A DNA stretch of 64,000 bases, from the NCBI RefSeq assembly GCF_028877475.1, contig NZ_CP113527.1, positions 1,481,501 through 1,545,500 on the forward strand. The letters run 5' to 3'. Below, piece by piece: positions 8,180 to 18,333 of this stretch; positions within the stretch are counted from its first letter, which is position 1, and every line of letters starts with the position of its first letter. Made by a program: the position numbers and the translations under genes. The DNA is from Lysinibacillus irui. GTDB taxonomy: Bacteria > Bacillota > Bacilli > Bacillales_A > Planococcaceae. Below the pieces are notes generated by a model, which worked only from the letters and a program-made list of their open reading frames with translations, ran no database searches and had not been told where the DNA came from.

Positions 8180-9236
8180 CTGAAATACTGACGATCGGTA
8201 TTGTAATTAAAAATCTTGTACATTCGGCTAGCTTGCTTTCCACAGTAATCGTTCCATTGTGCATATCAATAATTTTTTTAACAATCGCTAACCCTAATCC
8301 ACTGCCACCATTTGTGGCTGTTCGGGATTGGTCAGCCTTATAAAATCTTTCAAAGATATGCATTTGTTGTTCCTCCGTTAGGCCAATGCCAGTGTCTTGA
8401 ACAATTACGGTGATTCTATCTGAGTCCAACCTCATGGACAATGAGATGGTACCTTTATTGGGGGTAAATTTGATGCTATTAGTCAGCAAATTCATCCATA
8501 CTTGGTTCATTAAATCCTCATCAGCTGTGATGCAAATGTTGTCAAGATGGAGATCAAAGTCGAGCTCTTTTTCTAGCCAATTCGGTTCTAATGCGAGAAC
8601 AACATTGCGCAATTGTTTATCTAATCGATATTGTTTAGGCTCAAAAGGATGATGCTGGGATTCTAATGATGTTAGTTTAAGTAAATTCTCACTAATTTTC
8701 GATAAACGATGACTTTCTAATTCGATAATGTCTAAATAATGTTGGCGTTTTTCCTCAGGCAGATTGATATTTTTTAGTGCCTTTGCAAAGCCATTAATAG
8801 ACGTTAAAGGTGACTGTATCTCATGTGAAACGTTGGAAATGAACTCTTGACGCATTCTTTCGAGTTCGCCTAATTCAACGGCCATATGATTGATGCCATG
8901 AATTAATTGCCCAAATTGGTCTTCCTCATCTGCTTTCAAATCTAATTTGACATCAAAGTCACCTTTTGCCATGCGACTTAATGCATCTACAATCGTATCC
9001 CAATAGTTACGTTGTCGATTTAGCCCGATTAAAAAGATAATAGCGGCTGAACAGGCAAAGAGCACAAATACACCAATTACTGTTCCTAACTGTAGCCAAA
9101 ATCCTTGGGGCTCTGCACCCAATCGACTATAAAGCCATGTGGTTGCATGATAGGCAAGCAAAGCAAATACAGTATTTGCAATGAGAAACAGGCAAAGGAC
9201 CATGATCAACTTTAAAAAGAATCTTCGTTTTCTCAT
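8163..9236 (-). CDS. Sensor histidine kinase (HssS-like)
   Basis: A 357-residue membrane kinase: two N-terminal transmembrane segments (about residues 9-31 and 49-71), a HAMP linker, a HisKA helix with phospho-acceptor His138 in NVSHEIQSPL, and an ATPase domain with N box (NLLTNSIKF), G1 (DTGIGL) and G2 (GGSGLGLAIV). The extracytoplasmic segment is only about 17 residues, so it probably senses within the membrane. Its ATG overlaps the stop of the response-regulator gene (ATGA), so translation is coupled. The HssS label rests on its partner and is tentative. Confidence 0.87.
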   Translation of the reverse strand: MRKRRFFLKLIMVLCLFLIANTVFALLAYHATTWLYSRLGAEPQGFWLQLGTVIGVFVLFACSAAIIFLIGLNRQRNYWDTIVDALSRMAKGDFDVKLDLKADEEDQFGQLIHGINHMAVELGELERMRQEFISNVSHEIQSPLTSINGFAKALKNINLPEEKRQHYLDIIELESHRLSKISENLLKLTSLESQHHPFEPKQYRLDKQLRNVVLALEPNWLEKELDFDLHLDNICITADEDLMNQVWMNLLTNSIKFTPNKGTISLSMRLDSDRITVIVQDTGIGLTEEQQMHIFERFYKADQSRTATNGGSGLGLAIVKKIIDMHNGTITVESKLAECTRFLITIPIVSISARAND

Positions 9237-9910
9237 GTGGCTAGTTCCAAGCGGTAACCAAGGCCACGAATAGTGCGAATGACAAAGCCGCTAACTTCCT
9301 GTGGAAAACGCTCGAGTATTCTTTTAATATGGACATCGACTGTTCGTTCATCACCCTCATAATCAAAGCCCCAAATTTCTTCGATTAATTGTTCACGTGA
9401 AAAGGTTTTACCAACATAGCTTGCTAGTGTGAATAATAGCTCGAACTCCTTTAAACGAAGTAGAATAGTCTCCCCGTCCAATTCCACTTCATGCGTACTG
9501 CGATTCAATTTAACGTTACCAGCTTCAACAACCTGTGAGAGGGAAATGCGGTATCTTTTTAAAATGGACTTGACCCGCACGATGAGCTCGACTGGTTCAA
9601 ATGGCTTCACTAGATAATCATCTGTTCCTAAATGAAAGCCCTTGACCTTTTGGGAGGTTTCTCCTTTAGCTGTTAGCATAAGGATAGGGAGATCCGTATC
9701 GAATGAACGTATTTCCTCACATAATGCCCAGCCATCCATGTTTGGCATCATAATATCCATCACAACCATATCCACTTTTTCAGCGGCTAATTTGGACAGT
9801 GCATCTACACCGTCCGTAGCCTCTATAACCTCAAGACCTTCATTTTGAAGAAATACTTTTACTAATTCTCGAATATGTGCATCATCATCCACCACTAATA
9901 GTTTTGTCAT
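9233..9910 (-). CDS. OmpR-family response regulator (HssR-like)
   Basis: A 225-residue receiver plus winged-helix regulator. The phospho-acceptor is Asp52 (VVMDIMMPNMDG), with the acidic pocket VVDDD and Lys in YLVKPF. The C-terminal domain has GFDYEGDERTVDVHIKRI and IRTIRGLGYRLE, very like the HssR group that controls heme-efflux genes. It lies between the ABC exporter (14 bases upstream) and the kinase (4-base overlap), so exporter and signalling genes form one leftward operon. The signal could be heme or another membrane-active toxin; this is inference. Confidence 0.87.
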   Translation of the reverse strand: MTKLLVVDDDAHIRELVKVFLQNEGLEVIEATDGVDALSKLAAEKVDMVVMDIMMPNMDGWALCEEIRSFDTDLPILMLTAKGETSQKVKGFHLGTDDYLVKPFEPVELIVRVKSILKRYRISLSQVVEAGNVKLNRSTHEVELDGETILLRLKEFELLFTLASYVGKTFSREQLIEEIWGFDYEGDERTVDVHIKRILERFPQEVSGFVIRTIRGLGYRLELAT

Positions 9911-9924
9911 TTCAACAAACCCCT

Positions 9925-11682
9925 TTATTCATTCTCTTTAATACGTAATTGCTGCATGGCAAATTCACGATACATAGCATGTGTTTCAAAGAGCGTTTCG
10001 TGTGTACCACAGCCTGTAATATGTCCTTTTTCAATAAATAATATTTGATCGGCGTCTACCACGGTAGATAAACGGTGCGCAATTACTAATGTTGTGCGAC
10101 CTTGCATTAAGTTGTCTAAAGCTTTTTGTACATAAATTTCTGACTTACTATCTAGACTTGATGTTGCTTCATCCAACATTAATATTTGGGGATTGCGTAG
10201 TAACGCCCTTGCAATCGAGATACGCTGACGTTGCCCTCCCGATAGCTTAATGCCTCGTTCTCCTACTTCTGTGTCAAACTTATCTGGCAGCTCATTAATA
10301 AATTGATCCGCATAGGCCATTTTAGCGACTCTTTCTAGCTCATCATCTGCGACGTCTCGCTCTATACCATAGCAAATATTTTCTCGAATCGTACCTGAGA
10401 GCAGAGCACTTTCCTGTGCCACATAGCCAATTTGACTGCGCCATGAATGGAGAGAGAAAGTTTCAATGGGGGTATCTCCTAGTGTGATGCTACCATTAGT
10501 TGGCTGATAATATCGCTCTAACAACGAGAAGGTTGTAGTTTTTCCGCCACCACTAGGCCCCACTATGGCTGTAACCTTGCCTGGTTCAATCGTGAAGTTA
10601 ATATTGGATAAAATCGGTTCTTCAGCATAAGAGAAATCAACGTTTTTAACATAGATCGGTTGATTGATTTTTTCGACAGTTAAACCCTCATCAATATGTT
10701 CCTCTTCATGTTCCAGTAATGCACTAATTCGTTCTGTAGCCCCCATTGCTTTTTGTAGCTGAGTAAAGAACATTGTTAGTTGTGTCATTGGCATAATGAT
10801 TTGGATTAAATATAAAATAAATGCCACCATATCTCCAGCAGTCAGTTCCCCAGAGGAAACGCGAACACCACCATAGCCAATGATCGCTACTAGCACTGAC
10901 ATGAGAACGAATGAAATGAGCGGTGAAATCAGTGCATGAATTTTCGCTTCTTTTAAGCCGAATGTAAAAAGATTTGTAATGCCTTTTTTGCCACGCTCAT
11001 ATTCCACGTGCTCAGCATTCGAAGCCTTTACTAAACGAGTTTCAGGCAAAACTTGACTTAACACCGCTGTAAACTTCGCTGTTTCATCTTGCATACCTTT
11101 AGAAATCACAAACATCCGTTTACCTAGTAGCATTAAAATCAGCATTGCGAGTGGGACTGCAATTAGCATCACTAACGTCATTTTCCAATCTAAGATTAAG
11201 AGAATGATGATGGAACCAATAATCGAAATAACCCCAGATAAACAGTTTGCTAAATGTTCTGTAATGAGCTCTTTTACAACGGCTGTGTCATTCGTAACAC
11301 GGCTTAATGTTTCACCTGTATCATGTTGATCATAGTAGGGTATGGGTAAATGTAAAAGCTTTCGCCATAACTGGTCTCGCAATCTAGCGACAACATGCTG
11401 ACCAACACGATTTAAATAGTAGATGGATAATCCGCTAGCAATAGCTTGTGCGATAAAGGCAATACCGAGTACAATAATTTGCCAATAATCAAGTGATTCT
11501 AATGAAAAACCATCCACCAATTGTTTTGTAAAGAGTGGGACGATAAAGCCTACACCCGTCGTAGCTAAACTCATTACTAAAGCGATGACCAGTAACCAAA
11601 TTGGGGGTTCGGCTCGTTTGATTAATTGGATAAAGCGTCGCCAATCTTTTTGATTTGTCTTGTCTTTTGATGTCTCTTGCAA
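9925..11682 (-). CDS. bmrA: BmrA-type multidrug ABC exporter (half-transporter)
   Basis: 585 residues, close to BmrA of B. subtilis (589). Six N-terminal transmembrane helices (to about residue 310) are followed by the nucleotide-binding domain: Walker [11 protein letters not shown]-loop YVAQE, signature LSGGQRQR, Walker [14 protein letters not shown]-loop AHRLST. It works as a homodimer expelling amphiphilic drugs. The start is TTG, with GGAGG nine bases upstream. It is the first gene of the operon with the HssRS-like pair. An extended -10 (TGCTATAGT on the minus strand) lies about 55-65 bases upstream. Actual substrates are unknown. Confidence 0.9.
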   Translation of the reverse strand: MQETSKDKTNQKDWRRFIQLIKRAEPPIWLLVIALVMSLATTGVGFIVPLFTKQLVDGFSLESLDYWQIIVLGIAFIAQAIASGLSIYYLNRVGQHVVARLRDQLWRKLLHLPIPYYDQHDTGETLSRVTNDTAVVKELITEHLANCLSGVISIIGSIIILLILDWKMTLVMLIAVPLAMLILMLLGKRMFVISKGMQDETAKFTAVLSQVLPETRLVKASNAEHVEYERGKKGITNLFTFGLKEAKIHALISPLISFVLMSVLVAIIGYGGVRVSSGELTAGDMVAFILYLIQIIMPMTQLTMFFTQLQKAMGATERISALLEHEEEHIDEGLTVEKINQPIYVKNVDFSYAEEPILSNINFTIEPGKVTAIVGPSGGGKTTTFSLLERYYQPTNGSITLGDTPIETFSLHSWRSQIGYVAQESALLSGTIRENICYGIERDVADDELERVAKMAYADQFINELPDKFDTEVGERGIKLSGGQRQRISIARALLRNPQILMLDEATSSLDSKSEIYVQKALDNLMQGRTTLVIAHRLSTVVDADQILFIEKGHITGCGTHETLFETHAMYREFAMQQLRIKENE

Positions 11683-11835
11683 AGAAATAAGCCTCCTTCA
11701 ATGTATAAAACAACGTATTTCGTTTCTATGGCTTTACTATAGCATGCGTTTATGAACTGAATATGAAATGAAGCGTATCATATATCATATAAAAGAGAGG
11801 GTCTGCTATACGTGATGTTTAGGTTGATTCAAGTT

Positions 11836-11867
11836 AAAAAGGCGATGCACATATCGGGCATCACCTT
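11836..11867 (-). terminator. Terminator of pucR
   Basis: On the minus strand, AAGGTGATGC and GCATCGCCTT pair around a 9-base loop and are followed by a T-run, a few bases after the pucR stop. Confidence 0.75.
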
Positions 11868-11873
11868 GTACAA

Positions 11874-13592
11874 TTAATCTGCGAATTCATCATGGTATAA
11901 AGACTTTCCAAGCAAACGATAAATTCTAAGGGCTAATTGGATTTGCAGCAGTTCCTCATAGCTTTTTAAATCTGTTTTTAGAATCTCTTTAATCTTTTCG
12001 ATACGATAAATTAATGTGTTACGATGAACAAACATTTCCTTAGCTGTTTCACTAATATTCATATGATTAATAAAATAGTTTTCTAATGTAACGAGGTAGC
12101 TTGTCCCATGTAAAAGATCATGCTCAAAGACAGCTCCTAAGCTTTCTAAGAAAAAGTCCTTTAATTGCACCTCATTCATATTTGAATCTAAAAAATGATA
12201 AATTGAGTGATCGGCAAAATGGGCTACAGCTCCACGTTCCTCAAACCGTTGCATTAGTCGAAGTGCTTCATGAGCTTCTGCAAAGCTTTTATGAACAAAG
12301 CGAATATGTTTATATTCTTTGCCAATACCTACCAAAAAGGAAGTTTGGCTATTATGCTGTATTAATAATTGCAGAATAGTATCTGCGTATTGTTTTGTTT
12401 CATTAATCGTCCTGTCTTGCTTCGTATCCTGTTGTCCTATTAGTACGATGATTTGATTGTTTCGATAAAGACATGTAATTTCTCCATTGATGGTACTAGA
12501 GTGTTCATAAATTAAAGTCACACATTTTTTTGCTATATTATCAGATTCGTATTTTCTTGAAATTAAATCAAGGTGTTCACTCAGGTTGTCATGACTGATC
12601 GAAATGACGATACAATAATATTTATAATTGATATTTAAGCCGTGTAGGTCACAGAGTGTTTGCAGCGTTTCACTGGATTTGATTTTACCCGTCAATAAAT
12701 CATCAAAAAATTCCTGTTTAATTTTTAAACGCACACCCTCAATTTCCTTCTGTTTAATCCTTTCTAACGCAACAATCGTGGATGCTTGCTCCAAAACGAT
12801 GAAATCAAACTCCGTCAAATCACGTACGGTTTGCCAAATTACAATATAGCCGTAAATGTAATTTGCAACTGCCACGGGTAGTATTCGACATTTCACAGCC
12901 ACATCTTCTAAATGATACATCCTTGTAATTGATTTTTGCATTTCGTTTAAATCTTTTGGAATTGTATCAATGAAATCCTTCGAAAACGTAGGCCGATTCT
13001 TCTTGAGGTTGATGCCATAGGCAAGTGGCACAGGATTCGAATCGAGATCTGTATAATGCAGTAAATTCCAGTCACTATCCAAAAAGATAATCGGGTTATT
13101 AATCGTTTCGGCTAACATGCAAGAGATGGATTCAATGCCTCCACCTTCAAGTGCCACCTTAAACAACGTATTATGCATATCCAATGACTTCCTATTTAAT
13201 AAATCATAGCCTCCTGAAGCCTTTTCATTGATGATCGAGATGACCTTGGACAAGGTGTAGTTATAAGGTAATTCTATTAAGGGCAAACCATATTGGTTGG
13301 CAATATCAATCATGTTTTGAGGCGTTTTTTGTAAATAGCGCCTCATTTTAATGACAAGGCCAGCACAATTTATTTTAGAAATTTCTTGGATAATTTTATT
13401 TTGTAATGCTTCATCGTCTTGAAATATATAACCAGTTGTTAATAATAATTCATTCGGTGTCAGCCAATCAAATGCATCGGGATTTTCAATAATGTTCACA
13501 AGTGCAATTTTATTATGAATCCCTTGTTCTCCGGCAACAATTTTAATTCCTTCGAGTGCCTTTGTTTCTAGAATATCTTTGATTGTTAGCAA
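11874..13592 (-). CDS. pucR: PucR-family transcriptional regulator
   Basis: 572 residues. The N-terminal PucR sensing domain (about 1-120: VNIIENPDAFDWLTPNELLLTTGY) is followed by a GGDEF-like middle region and the C-terminal helix-turn-helix ISETAKEMFVHRNTLIYRIEKIKEIL. B. subtilis PucR activates purine-degradation genes in response to allantoin-type intermediates. Here it is divergent from the ankyrin-allHFG operon, with 214 bp between them, and is the obvious candidate regulator. A terminator follows its stop. Family identity is firm; ligand and targets are inferred from position. Confidence 0.88.
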   Translation of the reverse strand: MLTIKDILETKALEGIKIVAGEQGIHNKIALVNIIENPDAFDWLTPNELLLTTGYIFQDDEALQNKIIQEISKINCAGLVIKMRRYLQKTPQNMIDIANQYGLPLIELPYNYTLSKVISIINEKASGGYDLLNRKSLDMHNTLFKVALEGGGIESISCMLAETINNPIIFLDSDWNLLHYTDLDSNPVPLAYGINLKKNRPTFSKDFIDTIPKDLNEMQKSITRMYHLEDVAVKCRILPVAVANYIYGYIVIWQTVRDLTEFDFIVLEQASTIVALERIKQKEIEGVRLKIKQEFFDDLLTGKIKSSETLQTLCDLHGLNINYKYYCIVISISHDNLSEHLDLISRKYESDNIAKKCVTLIYEHSSTINGEITCLYRNNQIIVLIGQQDTKQDRTINETKQYADTILQLLIQHNSQTSFLVGIGKEYKHIRFVHKSFAEAHEALRLMQRFEERGAVAHFADHSIYHFLDSNMNEVQLKDFFLESLGAVFEHDLLHGTSYLVTLENYFINHMNISETAKEMFVHRNTLIYRIEKIKEILKTDLKSYEELLQIQLALRIYRLLGKSLYHDEFAD

Positions 13593-13806
13593 ATGATTTC
13601 ACTCCTTTGCCATAATCTTATCACAAAACATTGTACACATTGCCTAAATCATCTACATTCTTTTTGGTTTTGCTAAACAATGATATATACGTTTTAAGAG
13701 AATAAAATAAAGCGTGTAAGACGGTAATGTGAAAAAAATAACATTGCTGCGGTTCATTTCCCTTTAGTTGAAATGAACAATAGGTCGGATTAATGGAGGT
13801 AAGAAT

Positions 13807-14415
13807 GTGGAAGATACAAATGTGGTGTCGGAATTTTTAGCTGCGGCTGAAACAGGGGATATTAACGCTTTGAAAGGTTATTTACAACAAGGTGTAGATA
13901 TTAACTCTCGCAATAAGCGTAAACGTACGGCAATTTTACTTGCTGCTATGAATGATCAATTAGAAACAGTAAAATTTCTAATTCAGGAAGGGGCAGATAT
14001 CGACCTTCAAGATCAAATTTGCTTAAATCCATTCTTATATGGATGTATTAACGGAAAGTTAGAGCTTGTGAAAATAATGCTTGAAGCAAACACAGATTTA
14101 GAACGTTTAACCCGCTTTGGTGGTGTAGGTGTTCACCCTGCAAGTGAGAAGGGATTTGTAGATGTGGTACGTGAACTTGTTACGACTACAGATATTAATG
14201 TCAACCATACGAATATTTGTGGTTGGACACCATTAATTGAAGCAATTCTTTTAAATGATGGTGGAGAGAAGCAACAGGAAATTGTTCGTTTATTAGTTGA
14301 ACATGGTGCAGATACACAATTAGTGGATCAATATGGGGTGACACCGTTAGCGATGGCGAGAGAAAAAGGATTCACTGAAATTGAAAAGATTTTACTAGGA
14401 GCAGGGGCAAAATAG
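13807..14415 (+). CDS. Ankyrin-repeat protein heading the allantoin operon
   Basis: 202 residues made almost wholly of ankyrin repeats (about five: TGDINALKGYLQQGVDIN, DQLETVKFLIQEGADID, GKLELVKIMLEANTD, and so on). There is no signal peptide or membrane segment, so it is cytoplasmic. GTG start with GGAGG upstream. The next gene starts 31 bases later on the same strand, so it is the first gene of the operon. Ankyrin proteins bind other proteins; a chaperone or scaffold role for the multi-subunit carbamoyltransferase is possible but not shown. Confidence 0.85.
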   Translation: MEDTNVVSEFLAAAETGDINALKGYLQQGVDINSRNKRKRTAILLAAMNDQLETVKFLIQEGADIDLQDQICLNPFLYGCINGKLELVKIMLEANTDLERLTRFGGVGVHPASEKGFVDVVRELVTTTDINVNHTNICGWTPLIEAILLNDGGEKQQEIVRLLVEHGADTQLVDQYGVTPLAMAREKGFTEIEKILLGAGAK

Positions 14416-14446
14416 TAGTATTTCTAGGGCATAAAGAGGTGTACAT

Positions 14447-15325
14447 ATGATACACGCAATATCTGGTGATGGCTATTTTCTTCAGCAAATAGGTGCATCG
14501 GGGTTTACGGGAATGGTTCATAGTGTTTTTACGCATGCATTGAATATTCAAAGCGAGGCTAATGGAGAAATTTTCACACTTGCTACGAAAGCAATGGATA
14601 ATGCACCCAATACACTGATTATCGATCTCGATACTTTAGGCAACCTGCACATTCATCAACATGACAGAGTATCGGTTCAACATGACCAACTATTAATAGA
14701 AGATAAAGTACAAATAGCAATGCAGACCGCCACTCGTTGGCAATGTCAACTACCTATTTTCCCAACTGATCAAACCTGTTTAAAAACGAATGTAGTCACT
14801 GTAAAACAATTTATTAATTTACATGGCAAAAGTGGAGGAATGAAACGTAGTAATTCATCAATTAGTGAGTTTGAGGCTGAAACATCGAGATTGCTTCAGC
14901 AACGTACAAGTTTACTCCGAGAGGAATTAATGAATCAGCGTTTTGATCATTTTCAGAGTTATGCAATTGATTTAGTAGGCTTGGGACCTGGGCTAACACC
15001 ATCAGGTGATGATTTTTTAGTAGGCTTATTTGCCATCATTCACTTAGAAAATAGTCCTTGTTATATTTACAAGCAACTGTGTGAAAGCGCCATCAACATG
15101 ATGAAGCCTTTGACCAATGCTATTAGCTATACAACATTGAAAAAGGCAGCAAATGGACAAGTAAGGGAATCCATCTGTTCACTCATTTATTCCATTTTAT
15201 ATGGAACGGAAGCGGATTCAATTCAGGCTCTTAGAAAGGTGCTTGCAATTGGCTCCTCATCGGGGACAGATATCGCCTTAGGGCTTATAAGTGGCTTAGA
15301 AGCCAATATAAAATTAGGAGGATAA
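14447..15325 (+). CDS. allH: AllH-type subunit of oxamate carbamoyltransferase (DUF2877)
   Basis: 292 residues of the DUF2877 family (E. coli YlbF, AllH). The segment GLGPGLTPSGDDFLVG near residues 177-193 is the family hallmark. With AllF (FdrA) and AllG (YlbE) it makes up the oxamate carbamoyltransferase that splits oxalurate to oxamate plus carbamoyl phosphate in anaerobic allantoin catabolism. The three genes are consecutive here (2-base gap to allF). ATG start with GAGGTG upstream. Confidence 0.82.
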   Translation: MIHAISGDGYFLQQIGASGFTGMVHSVFTHALNIQSEANGEIFTLATKAMDNAPNTLIIDLDTLGNLHIHQHDRVSVQHDQLLIEDKVQIAMQTATRWQCQLPIFPTDQTCLKTNVVTVKQFINLHGKSGGMKRSNSSISEFEAETSRLLQQRTSLLREELMNQRFDHFQSYAIDLVGLGPGLTPSGDDFLVGLFAIIHLENSPCYIYKQLCESAINMMKPLTNAISYTTLKKAANGQVRESICSLIYSILYGTEADSIQALRKVLAIGSSSGTDIALGLISGLEANIKLGG

Positions 15326-15327
15326 AG

Positions 15328-16881
15328 ATGAGTATTAAAGTCGTAATTAAGCGAAACACATATTTTGATTCAGTATCATTGATGTCACTATCAACAAAAG
15401 CGAATCAAATTGAAGGCGTTGAGCAAGCAATTATTGGTATGGGGACTGAAATGAACAAAGGAGTCATTCGCAACGTTGGTTTGATGACGTCAGAAGTAGA
15501 GGAAGCAACAGCTGGTGACTTAATGATTATTGTAAAAACTGCTAATGCGGAGCAAACAGAAAGCGCTTACTTAGCAGTAGAAGAATTGTTAACAAATAAA
15601 AACTCAGCACAAGCAAAAAGCGATATTAAATATGCAACGATTGATTCTGCCGTACAAGGTATCCCAGATGCAAACTTTGCCGTTATTTCGGTAAATGGTG
15701 CATTTGCTGTTCGTGAAGCTCGCAAAGCTCTTGAAAATAATCTGCATGTTATGTTATTCAGCGATAATGTGAGCGTAGAGGACGAAGTAGAATTAAAAAC
15801 TTTAGCACATGAAAAAGGTTTATTAATGATGGGGCCAGACTGTGGAACAGCAATCATTGGGAATACAGGTCTTTGCTTTGCAAATGCTGTAAGAAAAGGC
15901 AGCATCGGTATTGTTGCAGCTTCAGGTACTGGTAGCCAAGAGGTAAGTGTGCGTATTCATGATTTCGGTGGTGGGATTACCCAACTTATCGGGACAGGTG
16001 GACGCGATTTAAGTAAAGAAGTAGGCGGTATTATGATGCTTGACGGTATCAAAGCTCTTGATGCTGATGAAGCAACAAAAGTAATTGTTCTTGTATCGAA
16101 GCCACCTGAAGCAAGTGTTGAGAAAAAGGTACTTGCGCAAATTAAAGAGTGCAGTAAACCTGTTGTTGTTTACTTTATTGGTGGTAATGAAGAGGCAGTT
16201 GTGGCTGCTGGTGGACAATTTGCAAAAACGTCTAAAGAAGCAGCATTAAAAGCTGTATTACTAGCAGGTATTGATGAAGCAAGCATTAACAAGCGTGCAC
16301 TTAATCTTCCGTTAATTGAAGAGGTTCGCGCTAAATTATCACCAGAACAAAAATACATTCGTGGTTTATTCTGTGGCGGTACGTTATGTGATGAATCTAT
16401 GTATCTAGCTATGGAGAAATTCTACAATGTTTATAGTAATATCCAAAAAAATCCGGACTTCTTATTAAAGGATATCAGTGTAAGTCAAGAGCATACATTC
16501 ATTGACTTCGGTGATGATGACTTTACAAATGGTAAGCCACATCCAATGATCGATCCATCTTCTCGTATTGAGCGTTTCCTACAAGAAGCGAAAGATCCAT
16601 CTGTTGGCGTTATCGTGATGGACTTCGTATTAGGCTTCGGCTCTCATGAAGATCCAGTGGGCGTTATGCTTCCTGCCATCATGGAAGCTAAGCAATTAGC
16701 TGAAAAAGAAGGTAGGCATCTAGAGATCATTGGGTATGTCCTTGGAACTGACTTAGATACACCAAACATAGATGAGCAAGTGAAAAAATTAGTCGATGCA
16801 GGTGTGACACATGCAAGCAGTAGTACAAATGCAGGATTACTTGCAAGAGAAATGGTTTTGAAAGGAGAAAATCATGAGTAA
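15328..16881 (+). CDS. allF: FdrA/AllF, oxamate carbamoyltransferase subunit
   Basis: 517 residues related to the acyl-CoA synthetase (succinyl-CoA ligase) fold. The nucleotide-type loops GPDCGTAIIG and IVAASGTGSQEVSVRIHDFGGGI lie in the N-terminal half, with a second Rossmann-like region after residue 340. E. coli FdrA is now assigned as AllF. ATG with AGGAGG upstream; its end overlaps the allG start by 8 bases, so translation is coupled. It is the central gene of the allHFG set. Confidence 0.88.
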   Translation: MSIKVVIKRNTYFDSVSLMSLSTKANQIEGVEQAIIGMGTEMNKGVIRNVGLMTSEVEEATAGDLMIIVKTANAEQTESAYLAVEELLTNKNSAQAKSDIKYATIDSAVQGIPDANFAVISVNGAFAVREARKALENNLHVMLFSDNVSVEDEVELKTLAHEKGLLMMGPDCGTAIIGNTGLCFANAVRKGSIGIVAASGTGSQEVSVRIHDFGGGITQLIGTGGRDLSKEVGGIMMLDGIKALDADEATKVIVLVSKPPEASVEKKVLAQIKECSKPVVVYFIGGNEEAVVAAGGQFAKTSKEAALKAVLLAGIDEASINKRALNLPLIEEVRAKLSPEQKYIRGLFCGGTLCDESMYLAMEKFYNVYSNIQKNPDFLLKDISVSQEHTFIDFGDDDFTNGKPHPMIDPSSRIERFLQEAKDPSVGVIVMDFVLGFGSHEDPVGVMLPAIMEAKQLAEKEGRHLEIIGYVLGTDLDTPNIDEQVKKLVDAGVTHASSSTNAGLLAREMVLKGENHE

Positions 16882-18301
16882 GATTAATGAACTTTTCACA
16901 AGTAAAATTAACGTTATTAACGTAGGTATTGAACTTTTTAAAGATGATATTTTAGCACAAAATGCAAGCGCAACACACCTAGAGTGGTCACCACCGGGTG
17001 GAGGTAAGCCAGAAATCATTGCAGCTCTTAACAAAATTGATAAAGCAGAACTAGCAGAGAAAATCGAAGCTGCAAACCGTCTTGCTGTTGAAAAAATTGT
17101 GAACTCCCAACCAGTGCTAATTGGTTTTGACCAAGCCATTAATGTAGTACCAGGGATGACGAAGAAAACAATTTTACACGCAGGCCCTCCTATTACTTGG
17201 GAAAAAATGAACGGACCAATGAAAGGTGCCGTAATGGGTGCTCTAATATTTGAAGGATTAGCAAAAGATCTAGAGGAAGCTGCAGCGGTTGCTGCATCGG
17301 GTGAAATCACGTTCTCACCATGTCACGAACATAACGCAGTTGGATCAATGGCTGGTGTAACTTCAGCTTCTATGTTTATGCACATCGTAGAAAATAAAGC
17401 TTATGGCAATATAGCCTATACAAACTTAAGTGAGCAAATGGCAAAAATCTTACGTATGGGTGCGAACGATGACAGCGTTGTCGAGCGATTAATTTGGATG
17501 CGCGATGTGTTAGGTCCAATTTTACGTGATGCGATGAAGCTGAATAAAGAAGGTATTGATCTTCGTTTAATGCTTGCACAAGCGCTTCATATGGGTGACG
17601 AGTGTCATAACCGTAACAATGCAGGCACGGCTTTATTAATTCAAGCATTAACACCTTTTATTTTAGAAACAGATTACCCTGTAGAACAAAAACGTGAAGT
17701 ATTTGACTTTGTAGCAAGTAGTGATTACTTCTCAGGTCCTACATGGATGGCTTGCTGTAAATGTGCATTAGATGCTGCACACGGTATTGAATACAGTACT
17801 GTTGTCACTACGATGGCACGTAACGGTGTAGAATTTGGTGTTCGTATTAGTGGTATGGCAGGTAATACATGGTTTACAGGTCCTGCACAACAAGTAATCG
17901 GACCGATGTTTGCTGGGTATAAACCAGAAGATTCAGGTCTTGATATTGGAGATAGTGCTATTACGGAAACATACGGCATCGGTGGCTTTGCAATGGCTAC
18001 TGCACCAGCAATTGTTGCTTTAGTAGGTGGAACAGTAGATGAAGCAATTGGATATTCACGTCAAATGAAAGAAATTACAACAACAGAGAACCAAAATATT
18101 ACCATTCCATTATTAAACTTCATGGGAATTCCTACGGGTATTGATATTCGTAAAGTAATTCAAACTGGTATTCTTCCAATCATCAATACAGCAATCGCAC
18201 ATAAAGAGGCTGGTATTGGCATGATTGGTGCTGGTATTACTCATCCTCCAATGGAAGCTTTCGAAAAATCATTAATCACAATTAGTGAGAAGTGGGCTTA
18301 A
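16874..18301 (+). CDS. allG: AllG-type subunit (YlbE, DUF1116)
   Basis: 475 residues of the DUF1116 family (YlbE/AllG), third component of oxamate carbamoyltransferase. Recognisable segments include WSPPGGGKPEI near residue 40, GAVMGALIFEGLA, and HNAVGSMAGVTS. It overlaps allF by 8 bases. The stop codon is embedded in a perfect 11-bp-arm palindrome that may slow or trim transcripts before the permease gene. Confidence 0.87.
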   Translation: MSKINELFTSKINVINVGIELFKDDILAQNASATHLEWSPPGGGKPEIIAALNKIDKAELAEKIEAANRLAVEKIVNSQPVLIGFDQAINVVPGMTKKTILHAGPPITWEKMNGPMKGAVMGALIFEGLAKDLEEAAAVAASGEITFSPCHEHNAVGSMAGVTSASMFMHIVENKAYGNIAYTNLSEQMAKILRMGANDDSVVERLIWMRDVLGPILRDAMKLNKEGIDLRLMLAQALHMGDECHNRNNAGTALLIQALTPFILETDYPVEQKREVFDFVASSDYFSGPTWMACCKCALDAAHGIEYSTVVTTMARNGVEFGVRISGMAGNTWFTGPAQQVIGPMFAGYKPEDSGLDIGDSAITETYGIGGFAMATAPAIVALVGGTVDEAIGYSRQMKEITTTENQNITIPLLNFMGIPTGIDIRKVIQTGILPIINTAIAHKEAGIGMIGAGITHPPMEAFEKSLITISEKWA

Positions 18302-18310
18302 GCCCACTTC
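18289..18310 (+). other. Perfect palindrome at the end of allG
   Basis: Arms GAAGTGGGCTT / AAGCCCACTTC abut with no spacer and contain the allG stop. There is no T-run, and the permease gene follows in 23 bases, so it is more likely an mRNA processing or stability hairpin than a full terminator. Confidence 0.5.
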
Positions 18311-18333
18311 CTTATAAGTAGGAGGAGCTTAAT

